Positions 1-12,217 of a stretch of DNA of 64,000 nucleotides are shown here, in pieces. The position numbers and the translations under genes were made by a program. The number at the start of each line of letters is the position of its first letter. Positions within the stretch are counted from its first letter, which is position 1. The notes beneath the pieces were generated by a model, which saw nothing but the letters and a program-made list of their open reading frames with translations, made no database searches and was not told the DNA's origin. The stretch is from Trileptium ribeirensis (Eukaryota; Nematoda; Enoplea; Enoplida; Thoracostomopsidae), in the NCBI GenBank assembly GCA_030248225.1, contig JASANE010016297.1:27648-91647 (forward strand), written 5' to 3'.

Positions 1-834
1 ATGTTTTGTTTATAGCTAACGATTACAGCGAATCTGGCTGACGGAATCGGTAAAAACGACCCTTCAAATTCGCACCAAATACAGTCATATATATATGTAG
101 TTGCTCATGACACATAAAGACCGACTCACGACAAGAAGCAAATGTGTAGTTGCACTTTAAAAACGTTGGTAACATAGTTAACCACAAATATGATCAAAGA
201 TGGAACATGATAAACTTCATCAAAAACAATACTAAAGTTTTTGGCTTTACCACCTAAAATATGCCAGTTACGGTAAGCTGTGATAGATTGTGGTTAAAAA
301 ACTGCTAAACAACCAATGAAATTGAATTACATCATAGTTAAACCGGGTACAATAATTGCATGAATACAGACAAGGTAAAAAATTGCGAAAACTCTACGGA
401 TGACAATAGCTGGTAGTTAAGTGACAAAGTAATGCATAACCAAACAAAATAATTCAAAGTGGTCAAATTTTATTCATCGTAAACAAATGCAATCCACAAA
501 CAAGAGTTTAATAATTTACCATTGTAATAGCAAAAATTTTGTTGTGAAAAACTGTTCAAAAAGCCACAAAAACCAATGCGTTGAGCAAAATATACTTTTC
601 CACATTAGCATGAATATATAAGATAAGCATGAATTTTTAGCGGTCGTCAATAATTGTTCGAAAAATAGAGCTGTTATGCATTTGAGCACTACAATTTAGA
701 CGACTCGTGGAACATATCAAAGCGAAACTGTACCTCAATTCGGCGCGTGCCGTAAATGCGTTCTTAATCGCCAGACGATATTTAAGAACGCTTAAAATTG
801 TTTGTAGAAATAGTGCTAAAATGGCTCAGATCAC
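1..834. repeat. dispersed repeat, copy 1 (truncated by window edge)
   Basis: This stretch is an older copy of the sequence at about 6332-6990. Matching landmarks are the start (GACGGAATCGG, CAAATACAGTCATATA), the middle (TAAGTGACAAA, AATGCATAACCAAACA) and the end (CGTCAATAATTGTTCG, GTTATGCATT, then GTAGAAA.AGTGC). Divergence is substantial and no long ORF is shared, so it is probably a non-autonomous transposon or other interspersed repeat. The left end is outside the window. Confidence 0.6.
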
Positions 835-950
835 AAGAGCTCATGGAGTAACCGGAATTCCGGTTCCTGCGAAAATCGTGTTCCGGTTGCGGTTCCGGCA
901 AAGGGCAAAAACCATACCGGAACCGGAATTCCGGTTTAAAAATTTTGTTT
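835..950. repeat. GGTTCCGG palindromic box
   Basis: The segment is dense in ACCGGAATTCCGGT and GGTTCCGG palindromes. Related boxes lie at 1930-2015, 6240-6330 and 27990-28065. The copy at 6240-6330 keeps the same order of landmarks (GGAATTC, AAAATCGT, TTCCGG, GGCAAAAACCATACCGGAACCGG). The boxes sit next to the dispersed repeat, so they may be its terminal or subterminal part. Confidence 0.6.
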
Positions 951-959
951 GAAATTTTC

Positions 960-1925
960 CACGTTTTTTGCTTCATCCTGTAATCCAAACATATGTAATA
1001 TATATTATGCAATGATCAAGCTCCAATACAACCAAGCAAAAGAAAAGATTAACTAACCAATTTGCCGTGTGAAATGTAAGTAGGGCACATAATTTGAGCA
1101 GGAATTTTTCATAATAACCTGCAGGAGTTTGTTAAATCAAAGCCAGGTCGATGCTTGCAGCAGCTATTTTACACATCCAGAAGTCTGTGGGATACGTTTT
1201 CATTAAACCGGTCCAACTCGGTAACAGAGTATGGCTTACGCAGAAGTACTTAGGGTATGCTTGGCTAACATAAATTGCGTCAAGCACCCGCCAGTGCGCT
1301 TGTAAACTTGGTAAACCAGTCTAAATTGAAGTAAACTAACGTTATCTGCAACGCAGCTAGAAACCGCTTTCTTGGCAATGAACTGTATTTATTTAAACTG
1401 TGCGAGCAGCATCACCGTGTGTCTCATTTAAAGCATTCTGATTAGAAAGTTATCATCGTTATGATCTAACTGACGGATACTGTTTGTCCAACGCTAGCCT
1501 AAACAGTGTCTCTGACCACTGACCAGAAAATTACCTTCTATCTGTTATTTTCTCTTAGAATCATATAAACCAATAATTTTAAGTTTCCTACAGAGGAACA
1601 TGCGACAAACGTATGGGTAGTAAATGGAGGCGACTGGAGACAGAGCGAAAGTGTGTATTCTACGCTCCCAGCTTTGTAAGCACATTCTATTTGACGCAGT
1701 ATACGCAATGGTGTATAGTGGAAGACTTTTTTGCTCTGAATGTCCAAAACCGACATATTTGATCGATAAATAAACATTATTAGCTTCCTCAGTCTCTTTA
1801 AAGTTTCAGAAAGGCAATAATACCATCGCAATACATTAAGTTTAATGTAAACGTAATTTTTAATGCATTTTAAATCCACTATACCTTCATTTCTTCCATC
1901 ATCTGTTTTACTATATATAAATTTC
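960..1925. other. no gene seen
   Basis: AT-rich sequence. The short open frames have no convincing codon pattern, no splice-site frame and no recognisable domain. I see nothing to annotate. Confidence 0.5.
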
Positions 1926-1929
1926 GAAG

Positions 1930-2015
1930 ACCAGGTTCCGGTTCCGGATCCGGTTTAAATGGACGGTTGCGGTTGCTGGTTCCGGTTCCGGTAAATTTCG
2001 GTTCCGGTTATTCCC
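1930..2015. repeat. GGTTCCGG box, second copy
   Basis: Repeated CCGGTTCCGG and GGTTGCGGTT motifs over about 85 bases, related to the boxes at 835-950 and 6240-6330. No flanking copy of the long dispersed repeat is obvious here, so this may be a solo or decayed end. Confidence 0.5.
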
Positions 2016-3144
2016 TGCAAGAGCTATATTCAGGCTAAGTTTATGGGTGTGTTTGCGTATACGAGTACCAGCAAGAAAAAATTTAACGATAATGACGGAC
2101 TTTGAAAAGTTTCGATCACCATGATGAAACTGCTAACAAACCAGGTTAGCATGGCAGGTAAAAGAGCAACAATCACTGGGAGGCTAACGGTACAGCAATA
2201 CGCGCAAACCAGCCATTTTATTCCATACAATGATTATTTAGTACTGAAAACCCTCCTAGAAAACTCCAATGGATCTGTTCCTGTTTTTAAAGATGTAACT
2301 GGTAAAATTACTCGGTTTCCTTGATTGGCGGGAGCCCCGAGTAGATCTAGCAAGCCTAGCTCATGTTCTTATGGGAAATATACACTGATCCCAATTCTGG
2401 AGGGGTTTTCGAAACGAACAACCCAGTAATTGCTAAATTGTTTAATTTGCTGAATTTTCGACAGGCTCAATGAAAACAACCATCTCCTTTGACAAACACC
2501 AAACATAAACTGTAGCGTCAGCCTGCACAGATTACCGCACAAAAACCAACCAAAATAGCTAATTTAAATAAATCCTCGCAACAGTAGGATTGCAGAACAC
2601 ATAAGGCGTCCAATGTCCATCCGCTCAGCGGGGCATGACAATCTAGAGACTAAGAATTTCCCCTATTTAGATAATATGTCATTAGTTTGTTGAAATTTCT
2701 CAATAGATTGTACCGATTTTCCACCAATTCCTCCAAAAATATATAAAGACGCGACATTTTCAGTAACTCATCCACACAATGATCCTAACTTTTTGCCTAA
2801 TTTTCCCGTATTTTTGACAATTTTTCTTATTTGTTTTCCGAAAGTTCCCAAGATTGCCTGAGTAAGTTGTGTTGAGCATTTGAGCAGGGTAAAGTTAATG
2901 TAGTTTGTGGTCCAACCCATGGGAATCAATGCAATATATATACGAATACCGTTATAAAAAGGAACTGCCGTGCCTCAAGTATTCAATGAATATATAGCAG
3001 CTCATTACCGATAAAATCATTGCATAACAATCGTAGTAGCTGTTGTTATTAACAAAATTGTGAAACTTTACTCACCATAGTAACTACATTGTTCACAGGC
3101 AAGTTTCATTACAATTTAAAATTGGGATCAATTTAAGCTTCCCT
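2016..3144. other. no gene seen
   Basis: AT-rich non-coding sequence. The opposed short open frames near 2030-2324 overlap each other on both strands and show no domain, so I do not call them. Confidence 0.45.
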
Positions 3145-3245
3145 CTCGAATATCTTTTCAAGTTTTCCTCTAAAATATCTTTCAAAGTCCCCCAGAATAT
3201 CTTTTCAAGTCCGCCCAGAATATCTTTTCAACTTTCGCCTCACAA
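3145..3245. repeat. short tandem repeat, about 24-bp unit
   Basis: Three to four degenerate copies of a unit containing AATATCTTTTCAAGT follow one another (spacers CCTCTAAA, CCCCCAG, CCGCCCAG, TTTCGCC). It is a small decayed minisatellite. Confidence 0.55.
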
Positions 3246-4067
3246 AATCTCAGTGCGTTTAAAGTAATAAAAGCGTTTTTACCGCTACGTGGGGGGGTGT
3301 TCCTGTGGCGATGAAGTAGTCTGGCACTGCTGGGTTGAGAAGCATCCCCCGTGGAACATTGTAGAAGTAAGGTTATATAAGATTGGAACACTTAAATTTA
3401 TTTAATTCACCATTTCAAGTAAGTCTCCCCATCTGTTATATATCGGGGAAAATTTTAATTGTTCCTAAAATTGTATATAATATTAACATTCTGAACATTA
3501 TTATCACTATATTTTCGTGTTATTGTGTACACAATAAATAAAACATAAAATTGCGTTCAAAACAAAATGCAGGCTTTAACAGTTTTACACGAACATCACA
3601 GCTCCAATCAATGAATGTGATGCATGCTAAATTATAACACTGCTAAACTTTATACCATCAGCAACTTGCTGTAGAACAAAATAGCGATGGGGTGTTTGAC
3701 TGTATGGCTGAATATTTCAATTCTGATGTCACTGAAATTAAATTGAAAACGTTAGAATACATTACAAATTAACGGTATTCACATATTCAGTACTCATTGC
3801 GTAAATTTTTTTGCTCTTCAGATCTGTCTTACAATGCTTTTTACCTTTTAAATAACAATTCACGGAAGAGCGAAACGTTTGACATGCCGTTTGGCGATAT
3901 ATTATATTTTAACGGGCCGTTTTAAACTCTTGTTTAATAAACACTTAAGCATTGCAGCAACAGATCCGAAATAGCGAGATATTTTAGTACGATAGAAAAT
4001 CGTTTGCGTTAGCACATATCGTCATAGTATATATGCCTTCAAAAAAGCCAATCAAAACACGTTGGTA
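3246..4067. other. no gene seen
   Basis: AT-rich sequence without a supported exon, RNA gene or repeat that I could recognise. The 69-residue open frame on the minus strand at 3182-3391 includes the tandem repeat and is probably spurious. Confidence 0.4.
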
Positions 4068-4799
4068 CTATGGGGTAGTGATGGGCAACGACCGGTTTTG
4101 AGTCAAAAAACCGGCTGGGCGATGCCAAATGGTCGGCTAACTAAAAATAAGCTTCTCTTACTACAATACCAATTCAGTATCCGTAAATACTTCTTCAGTT
4201 TTGCACGGCGCACAATACAAGGGCTAGAGTGCCGAATTCTACGCCTTGGCAGACCATAGCAAGATTGGAAGGACCCCTTGGGAACCCGAAAAAAATAGAA
4301 AAAATCTAAACTTTTAAAAATTAAATTTTTGGTCGAAATGATCAGGGGAGGTCTCAAGGATCTCAAAAATACCAAAATTTCCAGAATCTGACCATTTTTG
4401 GGCAAATACGGGCTGGCGGGGAGATAATGGAAAAGAACCCAATATTGTACCTACGATATTTAATGCTGCGCGGCGGGCTGCTTTGATGACCTCAACATTG
4501 ACGAATATAGTTTAATGATGACCATACATGCTCAAATGGCACATGATGTTTACTAGATGGTACAAAATTGTTACAGGATGGTTATAGGCGATAATATATA
4601 CAGCAAACGGTTCCAATTGTGTAGGCTTCTCATTTGCTATATAGAAGTGAACGATTCTATCACGACCAGCTGTGCAACGGCCAACAACTGCTTATCAATG
4701 GCTTTCGCGACCGCCAATAGCTACTGGCAATATGTGATCATATTCAGCCAGCCGACCGTTTGACGGCTTTCGTGGCAGTTGCCCAGTACTGTTATGGGG
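4068..4799. mobile_element. hAT-type MITE with 8-bp target duplication
   Basis: The left end reads TAGTGATGGGCAAC (from 4076). The right end reads GTTGCCCAGTACTG (to 4791), an inverted match at 12 of 14 positions. The flanks are CTATGGGG (4068-4075) and TTATGGGG (4792-4799), an 8-bp target duplication with one difference. Eight-base duplications and ends of this type are typical of hAT elements. No transposase frame is present, so it is non-autonomous. A related end (TAGTGGTAGGCAATGGCCGG) occurs at about 4966-4990 and suggests a second, broken copy. Confidence 0.72.
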
Positions 4800-5610
4800 C
4801 GGCGGTCAGCCGAATAAGGCTTATATATTCAAGGAGTGAACAAATGCCGATACTGACGCTAAATCGCTAAGGATACAATGTTCTTCGCTAAATCGCTAAG
4901 GATATTTACAGGCTATTACATTGCGATATCTTGCTTAACACACATAGTTGCATAACAGGCTATGAACAATAGTGGTAGGCAATGGCCGGCTTTGAAGTCC
5001 GTCATTTGACGGTTATTACTTTAATAATAAACATATATAATATATGTAATGACTAGATGGAACAAAGTCCTTGCATGTTGGTATTGCCGAACACATCACA
5101 AAGTCCCGGGAGTCTGACTGAACCCACTTCGCTACGGCAGCAAACGCAAAGTAGAGTACGGTAGTTCGAGCGGCCGGTAACGTCCGGACGACGGCTGCTA
5201 ATTGGCGACCGCGATAATCTTCAGCCGGACGTTACTCCTATTTTCAAACACTTTAAAACAATATTTCGTAATTGACAATTTAAGCAATACACGACCACGG
5301 AATGTGGTCACAAAAAAGAGTACTTTTCAAGCGTTAAGACAATATTCAGAACATCACTATGCAGAGAAACTTCGGAAGTGATCTATATATGATACACAAC
5401 CTGCATCATAACGTGTTTTTGTACAATACAGAAATGTACGCAAACTTTAAAATAACAAATCGCATTTGACCCTAAAATCAAAGTATCAGAACAAAAATTT
5501 AGAGACAATAAACATTGGTATTATACAAATGCTTTTGGATAGTTGTAACATCCTCCGGCCGAAAACAGGATTGCCGTCCGTGTATTCAATTTAAATAATT
5601 AATGCAATCA
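4800..5610. other. decayed repeat sequence, no gene
   Basis: Contains the second hAT-like end near 4966-5020 and a GC-richer patch near 5100-5230 without a coding frame. No gene is supported. Confidence 0.4.
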
Positions 5611-6012
5611 ATACTAATCCAGAAGCAAACGAAGCATGACAAAGTCAATATCTATATAAAATGTCTTTAAACTTTCGGTTTAACGATGTTTCGCGTACAA
5701 AAAGGTTCTTTTCAAAATTTGAATTGAAACCCTTTGTAAACGAACCCCAAATAGTCTCTTCACCAACCGCGTTCAAAAAAATTTACCATTTATTAAATAT
5801 ATGATATGTTCATACTAATCCAGAAGCAAACGAAGCATGACAAAGTCAATATCTATATAAAATGTCTTTAAACTTTCGGTTTAACGATGTTTCACGTACA
5901 AAAAGATTCTTTTCAAAATTTGAATTGAAACCCTTTGTAAACGAACCCCAAATAGTCTTTTCACCAACCGCGTTCAAAAAATTTTACCATTTATTAAATA
6001 TATGATATGTTC
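5611..6012. repeat. recent direct tandem duplication of 201 bp
   Basis: Bases 5611-5811 and 5812-6012 are nearly identical; each begins ATACTAATCCAGAAGC and ends ATATGATATGTTC. Only a few substitutions and one base of a poly-A run differ (for example TTTCGCG against TTTCACG). The high identity implies a recent event. No coding frame is involved. Confidence 0.9.
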
Positions 6013-6229
6013 ATAGTATATTACAGAAGCGTTTAGCGTTGCCATCAATGTACTTCTGGTGTATTGTTTGCTGTGGAACTACAAGGAATGATCTGTTAGT
6101 CTCATGCTCAAGTTTTTATGAATGCTGTCATTGACAAATTCGTTTAAATTTTTCTGATTTTCAGTCGTTTGTTTCTTGACCGGTCGCTAGCGCACTTTGC
6201 GAAAAGCCTTAAGGCTAGGTGCAACTCCG

Positions 6230-6990
6230 AGACAGCTGAATTGCATGGAATAGTCGGAATTCGGGTTCCATTGAAAATCGTCTTCCGTTGGCTGTTCCGG
6301 CAAAAGGCAAAAACCATACCGGAACCGGTAAAACAGTTTGTTTATAGCCAATTACAGCAATTCATCTGGTTGACGGAATCGGCAAAAACGAAACTTCAAA
6401 TTCCTACCAAATACAGTCATATACATAACAATACTAAAATTTCTTGCTTTATCACCAAAAATATAACAGGGTAAGATAGCATAGATTAAAAACTGCTAAA
6501 CAACCAATGAAATCGAAGTGATTACATCTCAGTTAAACCGGGTGCAACAATGATTAAAATGCATGAATATATACAATGTATAAAATGACAAAACTCTCCG
6601 AATGAAAATAGCTGCTCATTAAGTGACAAAACAATGCATAACCAAACACAATAACTGCAAAGGTGTGAAAGTTTATTCGTTGTAAATAAGTGCAATAAGT
6701 CACTGAAATTATATACGTCAAAAATTTAAGGTATACTCAACATATATAGCGTAACTTCTTGACCGACTGTTAGTCGTTGGTATAGAGTAATCTGTACACC
6801 ATTATGTAATTTAGCAATGTCGTCAATAATTGTTCGCGCAATAGAGTTGTTATGCATTAGAGCACTGCAATTCGGACTCACAGAACATATCGAAGCGTTA
6901 CTGCACATCAGTTCCGCGCTCACTGTAGGCGCGCTTTTAAGCGCCAGATGGATTTTGAGAATGTTAAAAATCGCATGTAGAAACAGTGCC
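6230..6990. repeat. dispersed repeat, copy 2, with GGTTCC box at its left
   Basis: The box at 6240-6330 is followed by sequence homologous to 1-834 in the same orientation, ending near AGAAACAGTGCC at about 6990. The pair shows that the box and the body belong to one repeat family. Open frames reading GI.VP.KIVFR appear in both boxes. They are low-complexity translations of the box, not evidence of a gene. Confidence 0.6.
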
Positions 6991-9575
6991 TAAATGGCTC
7001 AGTGGTAGTACTTGAGGCCTGGATTACGAAGCATCCCAGTACATTACTATTACGCACAATTGGCTTCAGTCACAAAAATTTAAAATTTCTTAAGGAGAAT
7101 GAAAATATTAGAGTTTTGTCCTAATTTGAGATATTAATCAGCATGGTAGACGCTATAACAAGCATTATATGGTAAACTTGGTGTAAAATTTTCACATCAT
7201 AGACAAAACTATTTGCAAACTTTATGCTGAATTATTATGGACATATAGCACGAAAACAAAAACACAAGCAACAAAGCGCGTCGCAGGGTAACAATCTGTT
7301 CAATAGCAACATGATCTTCACAGTATATATCTCGAAAATTAATAATGTCTGAAGCAGATAGATTTAGAGTTCACAAGCATATGGTCGTTTTAGTATTGAC
7401 ATGAAATAAAACATCAAATAGTCAAGTTTTTTTCTTGTAGCGGCTTAGCTACACCACTTACACCCGCGATACGACAATGATTCAAAACATGTCATAAAAG
7501 AAGGGCTGTAAATAATATTAAGAACTTGGATACGGAGTGTCCATATTAAATACAATGCGATTTAAACTAGAATAGTAATTTACCATCATCACCAGCTGCA
7601 CGTGTTCCTGCATCTCTTACTAATACACACTTTACGTTTCGCACGATTGTCCGTGTTCATGAAATGGAACAGTAAATAGGAAAATTGAAAATCACGTCTG
7701 AACCAAAATGTCAGTGCACGAATTTAGAAATAACATTAATATCAGTCTCGGGTAACCAAATCCAATGTATAGGTATAACGCCCTCCAACTGAGCTATGGA
7801 TTTTCTTCAAACAAGATTATCTATATATACAGCAAAAGCAGGTGCCATGAATCTTAGTCGAGAAGGAAATAAAGTCAACGTCATATTGCAACTCTGAGTT
7901 AACGATTGTTTTAAGTATAAAGAGACCATGCAAAATTTGTGCACCAGGATTCGATACTTCCAAAAGTACTCCGTATTTCGTAATTTTCTGACCTTTCAGT
8001 ATAAATAAAATATATACATCCACATATGCCAGAGAATAACGAGAACCTAGCCCCATAAATTTAAAGCAAGTGAATAAAGGCACTGTAGGTTTGAAATATG
8101 TTGAACACCGGCTCATAGCCCTAGCATGTTATTGTCTCTGGGAACTGAGGAAGCTAGAAACTTTCGACTATATCTTTTTGTATCGATTACCAAGGCGTAT
8201 TCACGCACTACGCAGTCTACAAGCACGAGAAAATGCCTTCCATTAAGGGTCCCTGTGTCACACTGGCTGTGTACTCTACGTATTGAGTGTAACGCAGACA
8301 ATTTTTCCCCGTTTCCCATCTTTTCCAGTTTACTATACATGCGATCATATGTTGTTTCATTAGGACGGGGAAATTAAAAAAGAAATAATGTCTCAAAACA
8401 AAATAACTAACATGCTTCTACTTTCTGAACAGATATGCTGTACAAGGAGTTGTGTTTCTTATTTTTGCCATTATTAACCCGTATAATTTTGCATGAAGTT
8501 TTCAATATTTGAAGCCAATTTCTATATTGCATTTTTTTGGTACTAATATTTTTAAGCATTACACGTCTGACACTTGAAGTTACATTTATTTTCCAGACAA
8601 GAGCCACACATGCTTAGCAGCAAGAATATATCCACTTGGCAAATTAAACACGTTATGTTGATTATAGAACTGTTAATAACAAACATTCACGCAAAAGCTA
8701 AGACCTTTGTACCACTGTTTGGATGTATGTATTTGGAATAAAATTTACTTCGAATCATAACGGTTTAGTAAAAACGTCCACGAAATTAGAGCAACATAAA
8801 ATCTGCCCATTACTACAGATTGAAACATATTTAGGGATTACTTTACTTGTTACTGTTCTACTGTTATTTTGAAATCATTATGTATAAAATCCTCAAGTGT
8901 AAAGCACGAATTTTTGGGAGACTTTCCATCCGGATAGCATTAAAATGAAAGACATATTATACAACCGAACTGCATGCATAAACGTTCATATTATTCTAAA
9001 TACATCGAACATTTTAACATTAACATTACGTCAAGCGTTTTATTCAGGTTATCGTTCTACTTGTCACTGTCACTCTGGAAGCTGGCAAGCGTACTTTGGT
9101 GCGCAACATCTATTGCATCAAAAAAATTGCCCAGTGCTACCGGTTACCGCAGCCTTGTTCGTTCGGATTACTTAGTCGTCTGAGGTACTAGCAGGACATG
9201 ATCAATTGCCAAGGTTGTAGATTGCCCAACTAAAATGCACGTGATAAAGTATCGATCATCATAGAAACCGATTTCACTCTCGTATCGCCCGAATAAACAA
9301 GCTTTTGATGAATTTTATAGTACGACCAAACTTTGCATGATATCAAGACATTAACTAGCGATGCGTTGAATATGCAGCCAAATAACAGGGTAGAGGAAGT
9401 ATGCCAAAGTCGAGAATGATCCATGAACTTATTTGACATTCTTCGATTCCTAATTCGTGAACTTGGTCCCTAACTTGAGACATAGATTCCTAACTTAAGA
9501 ACTAGACAATCTGAGAAATTCCAAAACTGACGTGGTTCCAAATGGGAAACAAACCAGAACATTAGAAGGTTAGTG
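6991..9575. other. no host gene seen
   Basis: AT-rich. I noted a tRNA-like stretch at 7746-7805 and a 75-residue minus-strand frame at 8113-8340 that I could not support. Otherwise I see nothing. Confidence 0.4.
7746..7805 (-). pseudogene. tRNA-like remnant or tRNA-derived SINE fragment
   Basis: Read on the minus strand, the segment has a good box A (TAGCTCAGTTGG) followed by GTTATACCTATACATTGGA and a poor box B (GGTTACCCGA). The acceptor stem does not pair, so it is a decayed tRNA gene or a tRNA-derived SINE head, not a working tRNA. Confidence 0.35.
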
Positions 9576-10041
9576 GGCGGGGGGCTACACTTCAGGTCGG
9601 GGGCTACACCTTCCTACAACATATGTACATTGCTTGAAACTTTAGCTACTTTTAGAGATTCTAGATTTATTTTAACACGCTGCTGCTGTAAAACAAAAAC
9701 AATTGATCTATGATGAGCTTACATTTAGGTGATGATACCAAGGACAATGCGAAAAATAGATGTGCTGGCTGAAAGAAGGGTTCCCTAGCTACCCACTTAA
9801 CAGCACGGCCTCATATCATGGTGCAATGATGATGAACTTATATACTAATATGGTTCATGCGACCTTCGGTTTCTTTTATTATACATGCGGTCAGGGGGCT
9901 ACATTTTCATTAAAAAATTTTTAATACATGTGTCGATTTTAGTGGGCGTTACTGTTTCTAACCGGACTATTGTAAGACTGTATATGTTAAGTTTGGCTTA
10001 CTTAAATTTCATTTTCATCAGGTCGGGGGAGGGGCTACATT
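9576..10041. repeat. cluster of poly-G boxes (GGTCGGGGGCTACA)
   Basis: Four copies of a G-run followed by GGGCTACA occur at about 9576, 9593, 9890 and 10021, all in the same orientation. A further copy is at about 12251, and an inverted one with an 11-base or longer C-run is at 12601-12620. The spacing suggests ends of several nested or tandem inserted elements around the transposon at 10218-12240. Confidence 0.55.
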
Positions 10042-10430
10042 TTGCATACCCCATTTTTGGCACTAAATAACCTTCGACCTCATAATCAAACAACACATGA
10101 AAGACGCTGATATTCTTTTTCTCAATACCACCTGTACTGATTACGATTACCGTTATAGCATTTTTGGCGCTAGTGCAGTTTGATGTTATTTATCAGCGTA
10201 TGCAAGCTGCCAGATTTCTGCCGTGCCGGGGAAGAACAGCGCATGTCCACTTTTCAAGTTTACGAGAAAATCGACTTTTTAGTTTGCAAAGCTACTACTG
10301 GATGCACAAGCGTCTGACATGCATGAGTTTTTCAGTGATCAAAGAGCTAAGTATCTTCTTAGCACGCACAAACTTGTGGGGACGTACGCATCATATGGAC
10401 CCCACGGCGGGCACCAAAACTGACCCACCT

Positions 10431-10616
10431 GGACATACGCTATTTTATCCAGTAGTTTTTTTGTTAGAATAAGCACGTATGTCCACTCAGTTTTATGGAG
10501 ATACGCGTTTATGTAGCTGTACTGTGTAAAAATAGCGTATCTCCACATGAAAAAAAACGTATGTCCGGACATATGTGTTTCACAAACCGAACGACTCTGA
10601 AACATGGACATACGCT
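10431..10616. promoter_or_regulatory. left subterminal array of GTATGTCC/GGACATAC sites
   Basis: Sites at about 10431, 10475, 10558 (a palindrome GTATGTCCGGACATAT) and 10605, plus imperfect ones at 10240 and 10527. Such repeated motifs near transposon ends are commonly transposase-binding sites; that role is inferred here. Confidence 0.5.
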
Positions 10617-10734
10617 GTTTTGATAGTTAGAATTTCTTTGTATTTTAAAAAATTCGGCCACAATTCTGCCAGTTTACTTAAATTCAATTTATGTTAACAT
10701 TCACCTTTGGCACTTTAATCCGCAATATCGATAG

Positions 10735-11724
10735 TCATAAGGTATCGTCATCTTCAGAACCATCGTCGTCACGCAAAGGCAGTTCGTTCCAAAATCGTTT
10801 GGCTTCTTCTTCCATAAATCGTGTTAGGTTCTTCAGTATCATCGTTTTCCTGTGTTTGGCTATGCCTTGAGGTTTTTCTCTTGCCTCCGGCAATGATTTA
10901 GGCGCTTTAGTGGACATAAATGTATACTCTTCGAAGTTCGCTTCTTTTTGTTGCATCTGTTTGGCATAGTACAGCTGAAATTTTCTACCACGGCGGAATT
11001 GCACGCATACCATATCTTTCAGAAGAGGTCGATCTGCAGCGTTCATTTGCTTCTTAGTGCAGTTATTTTTGAATATGAAGCATTCCGATACTTTTAGACA
11101 GTGCGTTTTGATATTACCGCTGACGGCACTACTCACCGCTTGCACAAGCTGCTGGAAATCTTGAACTTTGTTCATTTGTTTCATCCGCAGCTCTACTCCG
11201 TGGTGAACGGCATCCGCGGACATAAAAGTATGTCCGGGTTCTAGGTAATTCAGTGTTATTTTCTCCGCAGCAATTTCGGAAGTGTTAACGGCCCAAGCCA
11301 TCATGGAAAACAAAACCCAGTTTTTGTTTTGGGCACTACAATTATCCAACCAGAAAACTAGTTGCTTTGCCTTATTGTTACATACCATAAATTGCCAGAA
11401 AGCACTGGCTATATCGGACGCTGACCGCCCTGTAATAGCTTCGTGCCACAGTACAGCTAAAGTTTGATGGCCAATTTCAGAATGTTGTGATCCAAGAAGA
11501 GCAAAAGTTTCGTTGTATGCAATCAAACGGGGAGTGAATAAACAGCTTTTAATTCCGGGAAGCCTAGGTAACATAACTATTTTCTGAAGATCCGCTGAAA
11601 CGCGAATGATTTTTGGATCCTGTTCGGCGTTTTTGTCAACGGTATATGCTTCACGAGCAATACGAGAACGTAGTACGTGGTCATTGTTAGCAACACATAA
11701 ATCACAATCAATGTTGTTAAATTG
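10735..11724 (-). CDS. transposase-like protein (WLDNCSAQNKNW family), 5' end missing
   Basis: The frame is open from 11724 to a TGA at 10735. The first ATG inside it is at 11574, but conserved-looking residues continue upstream of it (CDLC, H.L.SRIAREAY.VD, VSADLQK), so that ATG is probably not the true start. Visible motifs, in order, are MLPRLPG, LFT.RL.AYNETF, WLDNCSAQNKNW, LEPGHTFMSAD followed by HHGVE, and an acidic tail ending DDDGSEDDDTL. I recall this pattern from proteins linked to animal transposable elements, with an RNase-H-like fold suggested by the Asp of WLDN; that is recollection, not a search. A TAA lies just upstream at 11725-11727 and there is little room before the right end, so the N-terminal half is deleted or lies in an unseen exon. 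It sits centrally between inverted ends and is most likely the element's own transposase, now defective. Confidence 0.7.
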   Translation of the reverse strand, partial: QFNNIDCDLCVANNDHVLRSRIAREAYTVDKNAEQDPKIIRVSADLQKIVMLPRLPGIKSCLFTPRLIAYNETFALLGSQHSEIGHQTLAVLWHEAITGRSASDIASAFWQFMVCNNKAKQLVFWLDNCSAQNKNWVLFSMMAWAVNTSEIAAEKITLNYLEPGHTFMSADAVHHGVELRMKQMNKVQDFQQLVQAVSSAVSGNIKTHCLKVSECFIFKNNCTKKQMNAADRPLLKDMVCVQFRRGRKFQLYYAKQMQQKEANFEEYTFMSTKAPKSLPEAREKPQGIAKHRKTMILKNLTRFMEEEAKRFWNELPLRDDDGSEDDDTL

Positions 11725-11886
11725 TTAAAAAATCAAGCAATAATTGATATAAATGCTTGTCGTATTGTAGCTAAACATATTGGACTACGATGCGTTCAAC
11801 TTGTATTTATATTGCAGCACTGTTCGGAAGGTCTTTTTCTTGCAATTATTTAGCCCTAAAACAGGGAATAACTAGGAAGTTAAGCA

Positions 11887-12217
11887 GCGAATGTCCATAG
11901 CGTATGTCCGTGGACATACACTGTTTCTAGTGTTACCGAGTGAAAATGACGTATGTCCACGGACATACGCCGATTTTGATACTTACCGAGAAAGAACTGT
12001 GTATGTCCATTGCAAAATAGCGTATGTCCACAATTTTTGGACATACGTTGTTTTTGTCTCCTGGGACGATGGACATACGTGCTTTCTACCAAAATTTAGC
12101 CGCATATATCTCTTTACTGGTTGGACATACGTAAAAACGGACTGCACTACGCGATTCTACGTGAAATTCTGGTCCAGATAGTGCTAATAACTCGATTTCG
12201 TCAAAAAGTGGACATAC
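11887..12217. promoter_or_regulatory. right subterminal array of GTATGTCC/GGACATAC sites
   Basis: At least nine sites occur, including palindromes GTATGTCCGTGGACATAC (about 11908) and GTATGTCCACGGACATAC (about 11950) and a spaced inverted pair at 12022-12048. This array is denser than the left one. Open frames crossing it are by-products of the repeats. Confidence 0.55.

Noticed and set aside
707..952. 81-residue open frame across the GGTTCCGG box
   Set aside because: The same text appears by translation of the repeat at 6169-6474; it is a product of the repeat, not a conserved gene.
4062..4405. Open frames on both strands of the hAT MITE
   Set aside because: They overlap antisense to each other inside a non-autonomous element and show no domain.
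8113..8340. 75-residue minus-strand frame with NGRHFLVLVD, faintly like the start of a gypsy integrase
   Set aside because: Too short, no catalytic residues in the right places and no retroelement context around it.
11880..12181. Open frames across the right GTATGTCC array
   Set aside because: The repeated motif itself translates as repeated VYVH/HTY text.
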